Below are positions 33,213 through 44,263 of a stretch of DNA of 64,000 nt, piece after piece; position 1 is the first letter of the stretch; the number at the start of each line of letters is the position of its first letter. Source of the stretch: Podospora pseudocomata (taxonomy: Eukaryota; Ascomycota; Sordariomycetes; Sordariales; Podosporaceae). Position numbers and translations under genes: made by a program. Under the pieces are notes generated by a model, which ran no database searches, was not told the origin of the DNA, and saw nothing but the letters and a program-made list of their open reading frames with translations. The stretch covers positions 310,001 through 374,000 of the forward strand of contig NC_085891.1 of the NCBI RefSeq assembly GCF_035222375.1, read 5' to 3'.

Positions 33213-33521
33213 GTTGAGCCGGAAAACCAAACGTGGCATGATGAGTGTACGGGGTTGTTGCAAGATCTTTTCAGGAAGCCATGAAACATATTTTGGGTTT
33301 ATAATCGAGGATGGTGAGGCCCTCAACGTGAGGGTCAGCAGTGATATTGACGGGGGCTCTATACCTACCACGCCCGATACAACACTTTTCATGCCGGCCA
33401 TGATAGCTCAGCGAGTCTTTTTATTCATCTTGCAAAACCATCAAAGGCTCCTAGCCCGATAGTGTCGATAGTAACTTGCAGCGATAACAGGTATCGTGAA
33501 AATTCAGTGCACCTCCCAACA
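33213..33521. other. Convergent intergenic
   Basis: 3' sides of the Fic gene and of the large F-box-like gene. No gene. Confidence 0.5.
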
Positions 33522-35507
33522 TCAACCAGAAGAACGCATGACCTCGTGACAGAAATGCCAGTAGCTGATCCTTGGCTCTTTGCCTTCCCTCTCCTCTCTT
33601 TCCCAAACCTCTAGAGGCTTATTCAGGACTTCATGTGATACTTCGTGAAAGTAATCGATGGTAGGAGATTGTGCATCACTGTCATCGCCAGTGTGGGGTT
33701 CGGGGGCTTCCAGAGGTTCGAGTCGAGTGCTGCAAGCGTTGAAACTCATCTGCTTGTAATACCGGTCATCCCCCAGCACCATTTTCTCCGCCGCTTCCTT
33801 GAGCCTGTTTTCCTGAGATCTGATGAAGGCATAGTACTTTTGCACATCAGTTGCCATCATGGTCATGGTATCCTCCGTGTACGCCCAAGGATAGGCCAAG
33901 TGAGCGTAGAATCGATGCAGAGGGCCACGACGGCTATCCTGGAATCGGGCAAGAGGGCTCAAGATGTTGTGGTAGGCCTGCTCGATCTGCCTTCCTTGAT
34001 CGACAGTCAACCTGTCGTGACCAACTGGTGGGGTGCCCGGGGGATTAATCGTGATGACTCTCAGGGTGAGACCTGGGCCGTTGATCTTGTCATTGACATA
34101 CTCAACCGTGTCTACCCAATCTGTAATGGCCGGGTGGTCAGGGCTGCTGGGCCAAGAGTGATGCATGTAGGCGGGGAACACAAGCTCAAGAAAGCGAAGA
34201 GACGCGAGACTGTTGGAGGGCACTTGATCCCTCAGAAACCTACTAGCCGTGAGCCGAGTGTTTGGGTAGGTGTCCACCCAGGGCAGAGATGGTATGATGT
34301 CAGGGTCCAGCATGTCGCCATAGTCGTGAACGATGAACCGGTTGGTGGAAAAGAACACGTGCTGAGCCTCGTAGTACAGAGTTCGGCATACGAGGAAGAG
34401 GTCTGTTGGCGGAGCCCAGCACCGACAGTGCGATGAGATGGCAGTGTGTTGCAGACGACAAAAGCAGCCGGCGTGGTAGTTACCGGGTGTGGTACACTCA
34501 AGCCAGCAGTTGTTGAACTGGCATCCGTGGTGATGGTCACGACGGCAAGAAATATGCAGGTCGTTATTGTAGCCCGCCTGGTGCCGCATCGAATATGTCG
34601 GTCGATTCGCCCTATAGGCCTGCCCATCCCATGATACCTCTTTGATGGGGGTAACTAGATTGGTGAAACCCAAGATCCGGAGCCTTAACTCACGAGGAAG
34701 GTCAAGGAAATGCGAGGCAACTTGTGAAGGACTTGCAGCTGAACACTGGGTTCTTGGGAGAGGTACGAGTCCAAGACACTTCTGGACCACTTCATCTACC
34801 AGGTTCTGCAGCTCAAAGTCCGGCCTATTCCCAAGTCTGACATGGCAGCCTTTGAGACGGGGCAGCGTAAGGAGAGGCGCGAGAGCAAGCTTTCCCGCCT
34901 CAACATCTCCATGATCAACGTCGCAGACGAAAAAAAGCGTCAGGCGATCTTGTGGTATCTGCGAAAGATGGCGTGCTGCTGCCTCCCACTTCAACAGCAG
35001 AGACAGGGCAGACGGATCTGTGCTGCGCAAAGGGGGCTGGTGAGCTTTGCTGTGGGTCCTTTCACACCAGGATCTTCCGACACAGGGGAGCTCGTCGGTT
35101 GCCAGGCAGCAGTCAGCAACGTTGTCCCCTCCTGAAGTCTCTTGATGGCAGGATGTATGGTTTAGCACCACCTTGAGGCAGGTCAGCGAACCCAGAGCCG
35201 TACCTGTCAGGGCCAACAGTGGGTCGGAAGGGCCTGGGGAAGAGTGAATGACGAAGACGTTTTCGGCGTACAGCAGACCAGCGGCCTCTTTATAGATTGT
35301 ACGGCATGATAGCAAAAGACCATGAAATCCAAGATGTCGTTCTACCAGCTTATCCGTTGCGGAGATATGGTGGTTGCGGTGTAAGTTGAAGACAAGACTT
35401 GCAGCGACATGCTCTGTAGCTGCGACGCCCATGAACTCGTAAATGCGGCGGCGTGTCTTGGGCGAGAGGCGCAGCAGCGGGTTCGCACGATCAGACCGTA
35501 GCAGCAT
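33522..35507 (-). CDS. Large F-box-like/2EXR-type protein, 661 aa
   Basis: A single exon from ATG 35507 (MLLRSDRANPLLRL); the frame extends 12 codons upstream to a TTG only. Two F-box-like/2EXR-like repeats are visible: LLRLSPKTRRRIYEFMG near the start and HFLDLPRELRLRILGFTNL near residue 280. Each is followed by a Cys/His-rich stretch (HHGCQFNNCWLECTTPG, GCFCRLQHTA, CRCWAPPTDLFLVCRTLYYEAQ) and a VFFSTNRFIVHD segment. Such proteins are abundant in Sordariomycetes and have no proven function. Cys/His spacing hints at zinc binding. A paralogous, broken gene lies directly upstream on the same strand, so this is a tandem duplication. Role in protein degradation is only suggested by the F-box resemblance. 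Confidence 0.8.
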   Translation of the reverse strand: MLLRSDRANPLLRLSPKTRRRIYEFMGVAATEHVAASLVFNLHRNHHISATDKLVERHLGFHGLLLSCRTIYKEAAGLLYAENVFVIHSSPGPSDPLLALTGTALGSLTCLKVVLNHTSCHQETSGGDNVADCCLATDELPCVGRSWCERTHSKAHQPPLRSTDPSALSLLLKWEAAARHLSQIPQDRLTLFFVCDVDHGDVEAGKLALAPLLTLPRLKGCHVRLGNRPDFELQNLVDEVVQKCLGLVPLPRTQCSAASPSQVASHFLDLPRELRLRILGFTNLVTPIKEVSWDGQAYRANRPTYSMRHQAGYNNDLHISCRRDHHHGCQFNNCWLECTTPGNYHAGCFCRLQHTAISSHCRCWAPPTDLFLVCRTLYYEAQHVFFSTNRFIVHDYGDMLDPDIIPSLPWVDTYPNTRLTASRFLRDQVPSNSLASLRFLELVFPAYMHHSWPSSPDHPAITDWVDTVEYVNDKINGPGLTLRVITINPPGTPPVGHDRLTVDQGRQIEQAYHNILSPLARFQDSRRGPLHRFYAHLAYPWAYTEDTMTMMATDVQKYYAFIRSQENRLKEAAEKMVLGDDRYYKQMSFNACSTRLEPLEAPEPHTGDDSDAQSPTIDYFHEVSHEVLNKPLEVWEREEREGKEPRISYWHFCHEVMRSSG

Positions 35508-35874
35508 GGCTGAGAGACGGCTGTTTGTTTCGATGTTGGACAAAAGTGAAAGAAAACCATGACTTCACCTGTTTTGCAGAAGTTTTCCAGGTGCTTTACC
35601 TAGGTAGGTATGCAGGTGTTCAGTGTGGTCGTTGCTTTGGCCAGAGGCAAATGCGTTCCGCATGATATTTGCTTGATCGGCAAGAGCCCTGGCCACGCTT
35701 TACCCAACTTGTTGGTCTTAGGAGGCGGTCAACGGCACTTCACGCGAGATCAAATTTCAAAATGGGCAACATTGGTTTGTATTTCTGATTCCCCACTCCA
35801 CGCCTACTGAAGGGTTTTGTTTTAATAATTATTTTTGAAAGAATGTGGTGGCCAGCGATCACTGGAACTATTCC
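35508..35874. other. Intergenic between tandem paralogues
   Basis: Contains a palindromic ACCTAGGTAGGTA element near 35,598-35,610. No gene. Confidence 0.5.
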
Positions 35875-37859
35875 TTAATTCTCACGCTTGAAGTTCTGGT
35901 CAGTTGGCCATTTCCAGGGAACCAGGTAGTAGGCATAAAATCTCCCTAGTCCTCCCGGTTCAGCCTCGCTAGCCACACCCCAAGACGCAAAGGGTGCCGT
36001 GATGCGTGCATAACCACCCGTAATCATGTCCCCTTGGACTCTGGTGAGGTTCTCATAATTTTCGGGCAAGTCACTATGCCTACAGTAGACTATATCCTCC
36101 ACATAAAGCCGCAAGGTCAACCCAGGGAGGTTCAGTTTGCTGCGTGCCCATTTTATAGTCTTGGTCCAGTCAAGCGCAGCTGGATGGTTTTCTAGGGGCC
36201 ATGTGCGGTAGCTAAAAGCCGGAAAGATAAGTTCCAGTAACCGAAGATGTGACAGGCACTTTTTCAGTAACCATAAACTTCAAAAAGTCGCTCGCTGCAA
36301 AGCTCATGTGGGGATACTCGACTAACACGAGCCAATTAAAGTTGTCCCGAATGATAAAACGGTTGCGGGAGAAAAAAATGTGCTGAGCTTCATCGCAAAG
36401 CTTCCGACCTATGAGAAACAAGGCCGTGGGCGGGGCCCAGCATCGGCAGGAAGATGAAGCAGAGGAGTGAGCGAGGCGACAGAAACATCCTATTGGAGCT
36501 TTATTGCCGGCTTTCCTCCAACACCAACCAAATCGATATCCGCTTTGAAAGTGCAAAGGACAGTGATGGTCGATGGCCACGTGATTGGGCGCCATTTGAC
36601 TAGCCAAATAGCCAGGCCCATGTTGTCGATTTTGGCGAAACCAATTGACCTCCTTGAGGGGAGTCACCAAATCAGTATACTCGAGTATGCGCAAACGTAT
36701 CTCGCGCGGGAGGCTGAGTAGATTACACCCAGCCGCTTGTCCACGGGTATTGAGCATCTTGGGACGAGGTTGAATGTTGCCGGTCAGGCCAACCACCAAG
36801 GACTCTGCCATTCGCAGCAGTTTTGGTTCTCGAGCTGCCGACAATCTGACGTGACAGTCCTTCAGACGGGGGAGAAAGCGCAACGATGTGATAACAGCGG
36901 TAGCAATGCATGGGTCGTCGTAAGCAACGTCGCATACAATAGCAAGCTCAAGCCGCCCTGCTGTTAGGCCTTGGGATAAGTAAACAACCGTCGCCTCCCA
37001 CTCTTCCAATATTTCTTGGGACCGAGTATCATCGCTTCTCAAAGGCGGATCGTGGGACTGGTGCGCTGCCCACGTGCATGCATCTCGCGACTTGAAAGCC
37101 CAATAAGAAGCCCATTTGTTCTTCCGACAGCATGGACTCAAGAGCCCACCGTGGCATGCGGCCTGGTTGAGTACAATCTTGAGGCAGGTCAAAGATGCTA
37201 GGGTGGTGGTTGACAATGAGAGTAGCGACCTTAGAGAGCCAGGCCCGAAGTAACGGATGACGAACATGCCCCTGGAATATATCAAGGATGTCAACTCTTC
37301 GTGGATGGCCTGGCAAGTCTGTAGCAAGCTCCAAACGGTCTTAGCACTCTCATTGTGACAAGGGCTGTAATATCAGGGCTTGGAACTTCATGGTTCAATT
37401 CAGGCTATAATCTTCAATGGCCTCGAAGGTCTGTGATACCGAGAAGAAGAAGGAAATACAGTCTTGATGATCCTGAACGCGTATTTTATCCTCCCTTGCC
37501 TGGCCCGTGCCCTTGTTGGCATCAGGCCGCTGCCAAGTCCTCCGATATCTTACAGAGCCAGTGGGCTTCCTTTGATAACCGTCATGCCTTCTGATTGTCT
37601 GCCTCACTTTGACGACTGGTTCACAACGTGCAGTTACCCCTCCTTGCGGTGGTATCGACAGTGTTGTCGGTGGTGGTTGCGAGTGGTTGGCTTTTGCCGT
37701 GTGACACTCATTGTAAGCTTGAGGCTTTCCACAGCTGTTGAGATGGAAGATCAACCCTAGTGTAGTAGAATAGGGAGAGCTGGTGCGAGCACATAGGTAA
37801 TAGATGTGATTTCGGACGCTGATCGGAAGTCGAAATAAAGGACTGTGTGGGGTAAACAT
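35875..37859 (-). pseudogene. Broken tandem paralogue of the F-box-like gene, interrupted by a solo LTR
   Basis: Starts at ATG 37859 (MFTPHSPLFRLP, then PISVRNHIYYLC) and ends at a stop at 35875. It keeps the paralogue landmarks LLSLPREIRLRILEYTDLVTP, GCFCRLAHSS, CRCWAPPTALFLIGRKLCDEAQ and IFFSRNRFII. Two breaks: a 353-bp LTR insertion at 37354-37706 with a 5-bp CTCAT duplication, and a frame change near 36260, after which the SHLRLLELIFPAF region continues in another frame. Outside the insertion the frame on either side agrees, so the LTR landed in an intact early coding region. The C-terminus is also shorter than in the neighbour. Decay looks recent, because long stretches remain open. The gene downstream (33522-35507) may still supply the function. 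Confidence 0.85.
37354..37706. mobile_element. Solo LTR (353 bp) inside a gene
   Basis: Begins TGTGACAAGG and ends CGTGTGACA on the plus strand, so both strands show TG...CA ends with short imperfect terminal inverted repeats. It is flanked by a perfect 5-bp duplication CTCAT (37349-37353 and 37707-37711). A second copy, inverted and about 99% identical, is at 48561-48914. No internal retroelement genes lie next to it, so it is a solo LTR, or less likely a short non-autonomous element. The near-identity of the two copies implies recent movement. Confidence 0.85.
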
Positions 37860-38675
37860 GATGGTGGTGGTTGGGGATGTCAAAGAAGCTTGGAGTTGTT
37901 GCCCGCATGTTAGGGAGTAAACTTGAAGGCGGCGCAGCGACAGGAGCCACAGTGCTAACACTGTGCATACGACTGTGAAGTCGACTGTGCCCAATACCGG
38001 CGAAGGTTCTTACATATTCACGGTCGATACAGGCTATTAATTACACCGAGTGCATTTGACCTGTCGACCCCAGGACAAGGACCAACAGGCATTTGACTAT
38101 CAGATATAATCCATGCAAACCAACAGCGCACACAGGATACCTAACTTCTGAACCAATGCCTGCGTTGGCATTTCGTTTAAACTACATGTGCACCCACTGT
38201 ATATAGGTACGACCGCATGGTCACGGCGGCCCCGGGCTCCAAGAAACCGACAATGCGGTGTTTACCTATCTAGCTAGGTAGGCGAAGACCCTGTCGACCT
38301 GTTTTGGATCAGGCATGTCGTTATCGAAACTCGATGTCTTGAACATCAAATCTACACTCGGAAATATTTACTTAAAGTCTACTATCATCTGTGTGTGAGC
38401 CTTCTTGGTAAGTCTTACAGCACAATATCTATTTTCTTTGACGTTGATCACCTTACACTATCTATTCATTTTCCTCGCTGGCGAGGTTCATGCTCGAATA
38501 ATACCCTGGCGGGCAAAGCTCTTCTCTGAACATATTGGTCTCTGCGGCACATTACATATATCCCATTTCCTTACCGTCAATCATTTGGCTTATTTTGATC
38601 AATCAAACTTGTTTAACATTGTCTATATACCCAGGTACCGACTTGCAATCACCTGCATTCGACAGCCGCTTCGAC
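37860..38675. other. Intergenic
   Basis: Contains TACCTATCTAGCTAGGTAGGC near 38,263-38,284. A plus-strand frame (38405-38716) has a hydrophobic stretch but no further support; it may be leader of the decayed gene that follows. Confidence 0.45.
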
Positions 38676-40943
38676 ATGTCTTTTCTTGGCACGAATCCAC
38701 CAAGACTAGAGCGTAAGCGGTCCGAAAGTGAGAGCGGCTTTGACGAGGCAACTTGGTACCGAAGCTGGATCGTCTACTCAAAACCCAGCTGGGTTGACCT
38801 AGAAGACATTAGCCGCCGGGCCTACAACTACATTGATGTCACACGGGCCCACGACTCAGTGCCCCTAGACAGTACACACTCCAACCAACAATAGCCCAAC
38901 GATATGCCCAGGATCAGAATATCTGGGGCCGGCAACCAACTGAGCCCACCGGGGCTCAGCGGAGGCATCACGGCGACCACCACGAAGGCAGAACCAGGGT
39001 GCCGATACGGGTTGGTTGGGCAGGAGGGACTGAGGACCCATACGAGCTGCAAGAAGACTGCAGGACAGGAATCATATGTACCTATTACTGGTGGAATCAG
39101 TGGCCAGGACGCCGAAGGAGGTGCCCGGCCAAGGCAGACAGATAAGACAGGTTCGAGGACCAGGGAGCTCAGAACGGTCCTGGGGATCCGGAGGACTATA
39201 AGTAGGCCTTGCCTTTCCTACCCAAATGGCAAGGGGCAAGGACCTTGAGGCCATAACAGATTATTATACTGAGTTGAACTACCTGTTCCAAGCCGAGATA
39301 CTCCCCTTGTCACAATTGACCCCAAAGGAAAGATTAGCGAGGGCACCTACACAAGAGAGCATACCCTCGTTGCTACTTTATGCCACCGGGAGAAGCATGG
39401 CCAATATTGCATCAGACAGTCAACAATTCCTCGGGGACTGGTCCGAGAAGGGATGAGAGACTTTGGGCCAAGCAAAGCGCCATCCTGGTGGAATGCCAAC
39501 AGGCTAGGAGGGAGGCAAGGCCCAGTGTTTCCTGGTGGATATAATGCAGAAGACACCGTTTTATTTCGCCATGAAAGAGAATGGCGGAAAGCACACCCAA
39601 CCCGTGATCCTTTCGAAAATCGCCGTCTCCAAATGTACGTTTATGGTCAACAGGCCTTGAATGACCCACAACAGGTCAATCCATGCAGTGACAAGAGCAT
39701 GACAAAAACACCCTGTTGCCGAACGGTACTGTCGAGATGGGGTATAGAGTTCTTGATACGAGTCATTGAAACGGCGAGGGACAAGGATGATCGGGACGGT
39801 ACAGGGAATGTTGTTAGTGGGACTAGTAGTCTCAGCAATCCAAGGAGCGAGCAGAGTTCCAGGAGTTTTGGCAGAGGACCCGATGTGTAAGACACTGGTA
39901 TTCCCCTCACGGCTGAGGACTGGGCCGAGATTGACCCAAATAAGTACGACAATGGTAAACCGCTGAGCTCCCAGTATTGGAACTCATTTCTAGATACATC
40001 ACTTCCGGCGATAAGGGGCGAACCCGAATCCGACTATTACCGGGGACGTGGGCGTGGGGGACCATCAGTAACACCGCGCTCCAGATCACGCCACTCCAAC
40101 GACCGGATTCGGCGATACGAGGACGACCGTATTGAGAGGGAGCCATCAAGATATGAGCTGGAGCCCTCATGATATGAACAGGAACCCTCACGATACAGGT
40201 CGCGAAAGAAGGGCCGGGTAACTGATGAGGACTATGATAGCTATGGCCAAGAATATCCCAGCAGCTCAAAGACGAAGCATGACGACTACAATCAATATGC
40301 CGACTACTACAATAACTATCAGTACGACGGCTCTGGATATTCTGGTGGTAGTTACAGCCGTGCGCTCCCTCCCCATTCAGGGGGCGATGATGTATACCTT
40401 GATCTGGTCAAAGAGCGTGGCTCTGCGAAAAAGACCCCAGTCCTGACCTCTGGACTGGAAAAGGCAATGGGGCGGCTGGACCTTCTAGAGACGCGGTCGC
40501 CCAAACTGTCAGCCGAGCGGACGGTGGGCAGACCCAAGTCCAACGCCACCTCATCCGATATTTCACCCAAAGTGTCGGCCGGTCGATCTTTAACAGCAGG
40601 ACTCACGCAAGAAAGAAACCCGGAAAGAACCAACCAAACCCTTATTTTCTCTTCTCGTTTCTCGCAAACAGGATCAAGCGTAACGGTTCCAACGAAATCA
40701 ACATCCATCATTCCGCTAACTCGTGACTTGACTAACACTGTCCAATCTGCAAACAAACCGCAGACACCAGCTACTCGACCCGCCCTATCCATTGGCGACA
40801 GGAGCAGCAAGGGCAACTCTGCTGCAACGCGATCTGTTTCAACCACTTCTGCTTCTACCACAAACCAGCGCAACAAGATAGACATCCCACCGACGAGCAG
40901 GACCGCCCGAAACTCTGGGACCGCTACGGGGTCTCTTGATTGA
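38676..40943 (+). pseudogene. Heavily decayed gene of unknown family
   Basis: Plausible coding segments lie in order on the plus strand but in different frames. First comes MSFLGTNPPRLERKRSESES with DEATWYRSWIVYSKPSW from 38676. Next is a coherent block around 39300-39890 (GKISEGTYTREHTLVATLCH, PSWWNANRLGGRQGPVFPGG, EREWRKAHPTRDPFENRRLQ). Then follow a charged repeat region with three EPSRYE-like 7-residue units (40139-40200), a Tyr/Asp-rich stretch (DDYNQYADYYNNYQYDG), and a Ser/Thr-rich end (40467-40943). Several in-frame stops and frame changes separate them, including CGA-to-TGA in one repeat unit. Missed introns could explain some. I recognise no family. Either a dead host gene or one with a model I could not resolve. 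Confidence 0.5.
40139..40200 (+). repeat. Short tandem 21-base repeat (three EPSRYE-type units)
   Basis: Three degenerate head-to-tail units encode Glu-Pro-Ser-Arg-Tyr-x-x; one unit carries TGA where the others have CGA. Located in the decayed gene. Confidence 0.7.
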
Positions 40944-41349
40944 ACCAATCGGCGTAACCCCGAAGGAGCTTTGCAGGCAGTAGGGGAAGTGAGGCGAGTA
41001 GAACGTCAAGTGAGACTGACACCTCATTGATTCTATTTTACAGGTAGGTACCGCGAGATGGTTGAACAGTTTTGGATACGCCTTCTGGACAGGACATTGA
41101 TGTAGTTTTGCTGTTGCGTTCTTTTTGCTTTTTTTGTGGTTTTGCAATTTCTTTGGTCTCCTTGGTTCCTTTTCTTTTCTTTTTTTATCTTTCTTTTTGT
41201 TCTGGCTAGAATGTCGTGTGCATTGTCTCTGAGTTTGAATTTCATTTTGGTGTATCGTAGTGTTAATGGCATATCTATTGGCTTGGTGCTGGAGTGCTAT
41301 TGTACATGAGTTTTCTTGCTTTGATCACACCTGTGTACCGAGATAGAAA
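40944..41349. other. Convergent intergenic
   Basis: T/C-rich on the plus strand near 41,110-41,200 (TTTTTTGTGG, TTTCTTTTTTTATC). Likely 3' untranslated sequence of both neighbours. No gene. Confidence 0.5.
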
Positions 41350-42417
41350 TTAGTTGCTCGTGTTCCAACCAGGCTCTGCTACTGTACTACGCCCTTCTGT
41401 GTTCGTCCGGGAAACAACTGGTCGTCTGGTAGACTTGACATGCAGGTACCCAGCAAAAGGTATTGAGGGCGTTGTCCCATTTGCTGGTAGCGATCCACTG
41501 CTCGAGAGAGGAAACGGCGGGGGTGGCATAAGACCAACATCCCTGTGAGGCTGGTAGTGCACTGGCCCTTGAAGAGGGATAGGTGATTCGAAGTCCCCAG
41601 CCATGTCTGCTGAGCCCATTTCTGAGGTGGGCAACGTCGGCATGCCGGTGTTGAGAGGGCCTCGCGGGAGTAGCAACGGAGCTTCGCGGCCTTTCTGAGA
41701 TGCCCGACTCTCTTTCCGCCATCGATTTGTATGCGAGCGGGCGTTGGACTGAATGGTGCGGATGCCAGCCGACATACACGCCGCCTCAACCACCTCCCAT
41801 TTCTCCCCCACCCGATCCGCCAGCGGAGTCCACATCTGCTTACGCAGGGCCATGTACTCGTGAGAAATGCGCTCTAGCCTTTGACTGTCTTGTTCAAGTG
41901 CGCCTCGTCTCTCCATAAGCCGTTCGTATCGTTTGCGGCACGCATTAGCCGTCTTGGTCGGAAAGTAGGTTCGTTGCAATTCCACCCAGTGCTTGCCACG
42001 AGACCGCGCCAGTACAAGCGTTCTATCATCCGCCGCACTCCAAGTTCCGTAGTTGTAGGCTGAGTGAGAGTACTCTGGAACAACAACATCATCTTCTGGG
42101 GGCAGTTCCCCTTCCCCCTCTATATCTCTGTTTTTGTCCTTGTATCCTGCAGTGGCTCTGGAGCTTTCGTTCTCGCTAGACGTCCTCGGCGCTGGCAATG
42201 GTATCCCATCATATGAAGTGACTGGAGGCGCCATTATCGACTGCAAGGAGTACTGCCAGCTTGGCTCTTGCGAAATAGTCGGCTGTGGCGCATGTGACGA
42301 GGCCCCGTGATAGCTGATTTGGTCGTCGGTAATCCAGCCCCTGGAAGATCCGGGTTCCTCTATTAACGGAGGTTCTCCACTTCTGGTTGGGGGCTGAAGG
42401 CTTCGTGGTCTTGACAT
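41350..42417 (-). CDS. Myb/SANT-like DNA-binding protein, 355 aa
   Basis: A single exon. The central domain (about residues 124-170) is Myb-like: GTWSAADDRTLVLARSRGKH, then HWVELQRTYFPTKTANACRK with RYERLM, having the W-x(~20)-W spacing and a basic recognition helix (a third aromatic is replaced). A second, weaker helix block follows (WTPLADRVGEKWEVVEAACM), perhaps a degenerate second repeat with IQSNARSHTNRWRK. Both ends are Pro/Ser-rich, low complexity, typical of fungal regulators. Nuclear location and DNA binding are inferred. Targets unknown. An unassigned minus-strand frame upstream (42867-42640) could be a leader exon but has no clear splice link. Confidence 0.82.
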   Translation of the reverse strand: MSRPRSLQPPTRSGEPPLIEEPGSSRGWITDDQISYHGASSHAPQPTISQEPSWQYSLQSIMAPPVTSYDGIPLPAPRTSSENESSRATAGYKDKNRDIEGEGELPPEDDVVVPEYSHSAYNYGTWSAADDRTLVLARSRGKHWVELQRTYFPTKTANACRKRYERLMERRGALEQDSQRLERISHEYMALRKQMWTPLADRVGEKWEVVEAACMSAGIRTIQSNARSHTNRWRKESRASQKGREAPLLLPRGPLNTGMPTLPTSEMGSADMAGDFESPIPLQGPVHYQPHRDVGLMPPPPFPLSSSGSLPANGTTPSIPFAGYLHVKSTRRPVVSRTNTEGRSTVAEPGWNTSN

Positions 42418-43579
42418 TGCTTTGGCTTGGAATCGCTACTCCGGTATTTCACACGGACGAAAGATCCTGTAGCGTTCAGAATCACTTGCCGACCTCTCCC
42501 TACTGCTGAGCTCGCATCCTGAAAGAAGCTGGAGAGTTTCTGAGCTGGCCAAGCAACATATACCGACAAGAGAAAGCAGCTCGCATGGCTCGAGCCGCAC
42601 TGATGAGGTAATCCTCCCCATCTGCGCAGATCGGATCCATCAGGCAGACTGGGCGAATATCTCTGTCGAAGAAATCGACCTGGACTTTTCGCAAAATGGA
42701 TCTTCGGGCGAATGAAAGCGGGTCCGGAGGCCGCTGCTGCTGCATGACGTGCCGCATAAGTGAGGGTGTGGCTCTAGAGTATCCTGCATGGACGAACGAG
42801 AGGCCAGACTTTCACCGAAAATGAGACCTGGTGGAGCTGATGTTGCAGGTTCGGAGATATTCTCCAACGGGTTGAGGCTTGCACCTGAAGCTATCTTGGA
42901 GTAGCATGTGATGACTTTTGTAGAGTTAATCCCCGGCTATAGTAGGGACCTACCTAATGTACCTAGGTAGGTAGTCCAATCGACGAGATATACTCCGAAT
43001 CCAAATCAACAGACATAAAGTGCTACTGATTGTGTTTTAGACCACGTCTCCCTGGTGCCTAGCTATGAACAGCGGCAGCTATCTTTCTCCAGAAAACCCT
43101 CCTTTCTTTGACTGCTGGCCAGCCATGCAAAGCTAACGCATGCAGCCTCTATCGAGCTGCATCGATGGTGCCATGCATGGACCAGTCGTCCAACCAGTCA
43201 GGGAGCTTTGGGACATTGGCAAGCGAACTTTTTGCCTGCAGGGTGTCACTGATCGCTTTGTCGACGGCTCGGAATTACTGTCATCCAGACTTATTTGCAG
43301 ATTCCTTCTGCTTTGACGCCCGCTCAGACATCAAAAGGGTCATTGCACATGCATCTGAATCTCAACTTTGCATAACTCATAACTTCATACCTGCCTTTTG
43401 TGCACGGTTATGCCACCCCTTTTCCTACCCCTTTTTCTGGCCCCTTTTACTTACCCCACCTTCAGACAACCGTCCTTACCCGCAATTCATTGCGCACACA
43501 AAAAGACTTCACAGTAAATATCCAAAATTTCTGTCTCATGTTTTCCATGTTGCGATGGATGGCAATCAACATGACAGGT
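42418..43579. other. Intergenic 1.2 kb
   Basis: Contains the palindromic group ACCTACCTAATGTACCTAGGTAGGTAG at about 42,951-42,976. Plus-strand frame 43108-43650 and minus-strand frames near 42,500-42,870 are not convincing. Confidence 0.45.
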
Positions 43580-44263
43580 TTAGCTCTCCCTACATCCTTC
43601 TTTCTCGGATACTCCCCCCATCCTCTCCAACACACGTAAACATTCCGTAGCTAATCCCTTGAAGTCTCCTTGAAGACCACAAGCCCCGACGTCTTTGTCT
43701 TGCTCTACGTCACGTCTTCCATGTGTCATTTTTGGGTATTCTTCACACTCGTTGGCTGAGCGGGGTAAGACGACTTCGCGACAACGTTCCTCAACTTCGA
43801 CAGCCATTTCCACTAGAATCGTGTCGACATGTCCTCGGAGCCTGATCATCTCCAGCTGCTCTGAGAGACTTGATGGAGAAGGTATCGAGTGAATTTCTAA
43901 GCGCCCTTCCCCGTCACTTTTTCCAGGTATGAGAGTTGGAGAGTTCCAAATGATAGATGAAGTGGACTGGTAGGATCTGATAACAGTCTCCGGGTCTTGG
44001 AAGATTTCTGGAGATGAGAAAAAGATGTGATTGAGGCAAATCGCATCTAGAGACCGGAGAAAATGAGCGATAGATGGTGTGATTGTTTTCAAGGAGTGGG
44101 CGAAGGTGGTTGCTTTGGACATCGGCTGTTTGAAAGTAGTATGACCTTCGCAAGTTGGGTTGAACGATGTGCGTGCGGTGCTGCTGGCGGAGCTGTAGAT
44201 TGTAGAGTGGAGTGTGATGAGAATTAGAACTGTGGGGCATGGGTCAAGATCAAAAAGATTCAT
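43580..44263 (-). CDS. Hypothetical protein, 227 aa
   Basis: Opens at ATG 44263 (MNLFDLDPCPTVLILITLHS), with a moderately hydrophobic start that could be a weak signal anchor. The C-terminal half is charged and helical, with a Glu-rich stretch (ILVEMAVEVEERCREVVLPR) and a short LATECLRVLERMGG end. Composition resembles fungal hypothetical proteins that follow Zn2Cys6-type regulators, but no Cys6 cluster is visible in this frame and none could be added upstream. I cannot name a family. It overlaps a plus-strand frame, which I reject. Confidence 0.42.
   Translation of the reverse strand: MNLFDLDPCPTVLILITLHSTIYSSASSTARTSFNPTCEGHTTFKQPMSKATTFAHSLKTITPSIAHFLRSLDAICLNHIFFSSPEIFQDPETVIRSYQSTSSIIWNSPTLIPGKSDGEGRLEIHSIPSPSSLSEQLEMIRLRGHVDTILVEMAVEVEERCREVVLPRSANECEEYPKMTHGRRDVEQDKDVGACGLQGDFKGLATECLRVLERMGGVSEKEGCRES

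Noticed and set aside
42500-42867. Minus-strand frames upstream of the Myb-type gene
   Set aside because: Could be a leader exon, but no splice pair connects them in frame to the Myb ATG.
43108-43650. 180-codon plus-strand frame
   Set aside because: Pro/Ser/Phe-rich chance frame overlapping a better minus-strand candidate.
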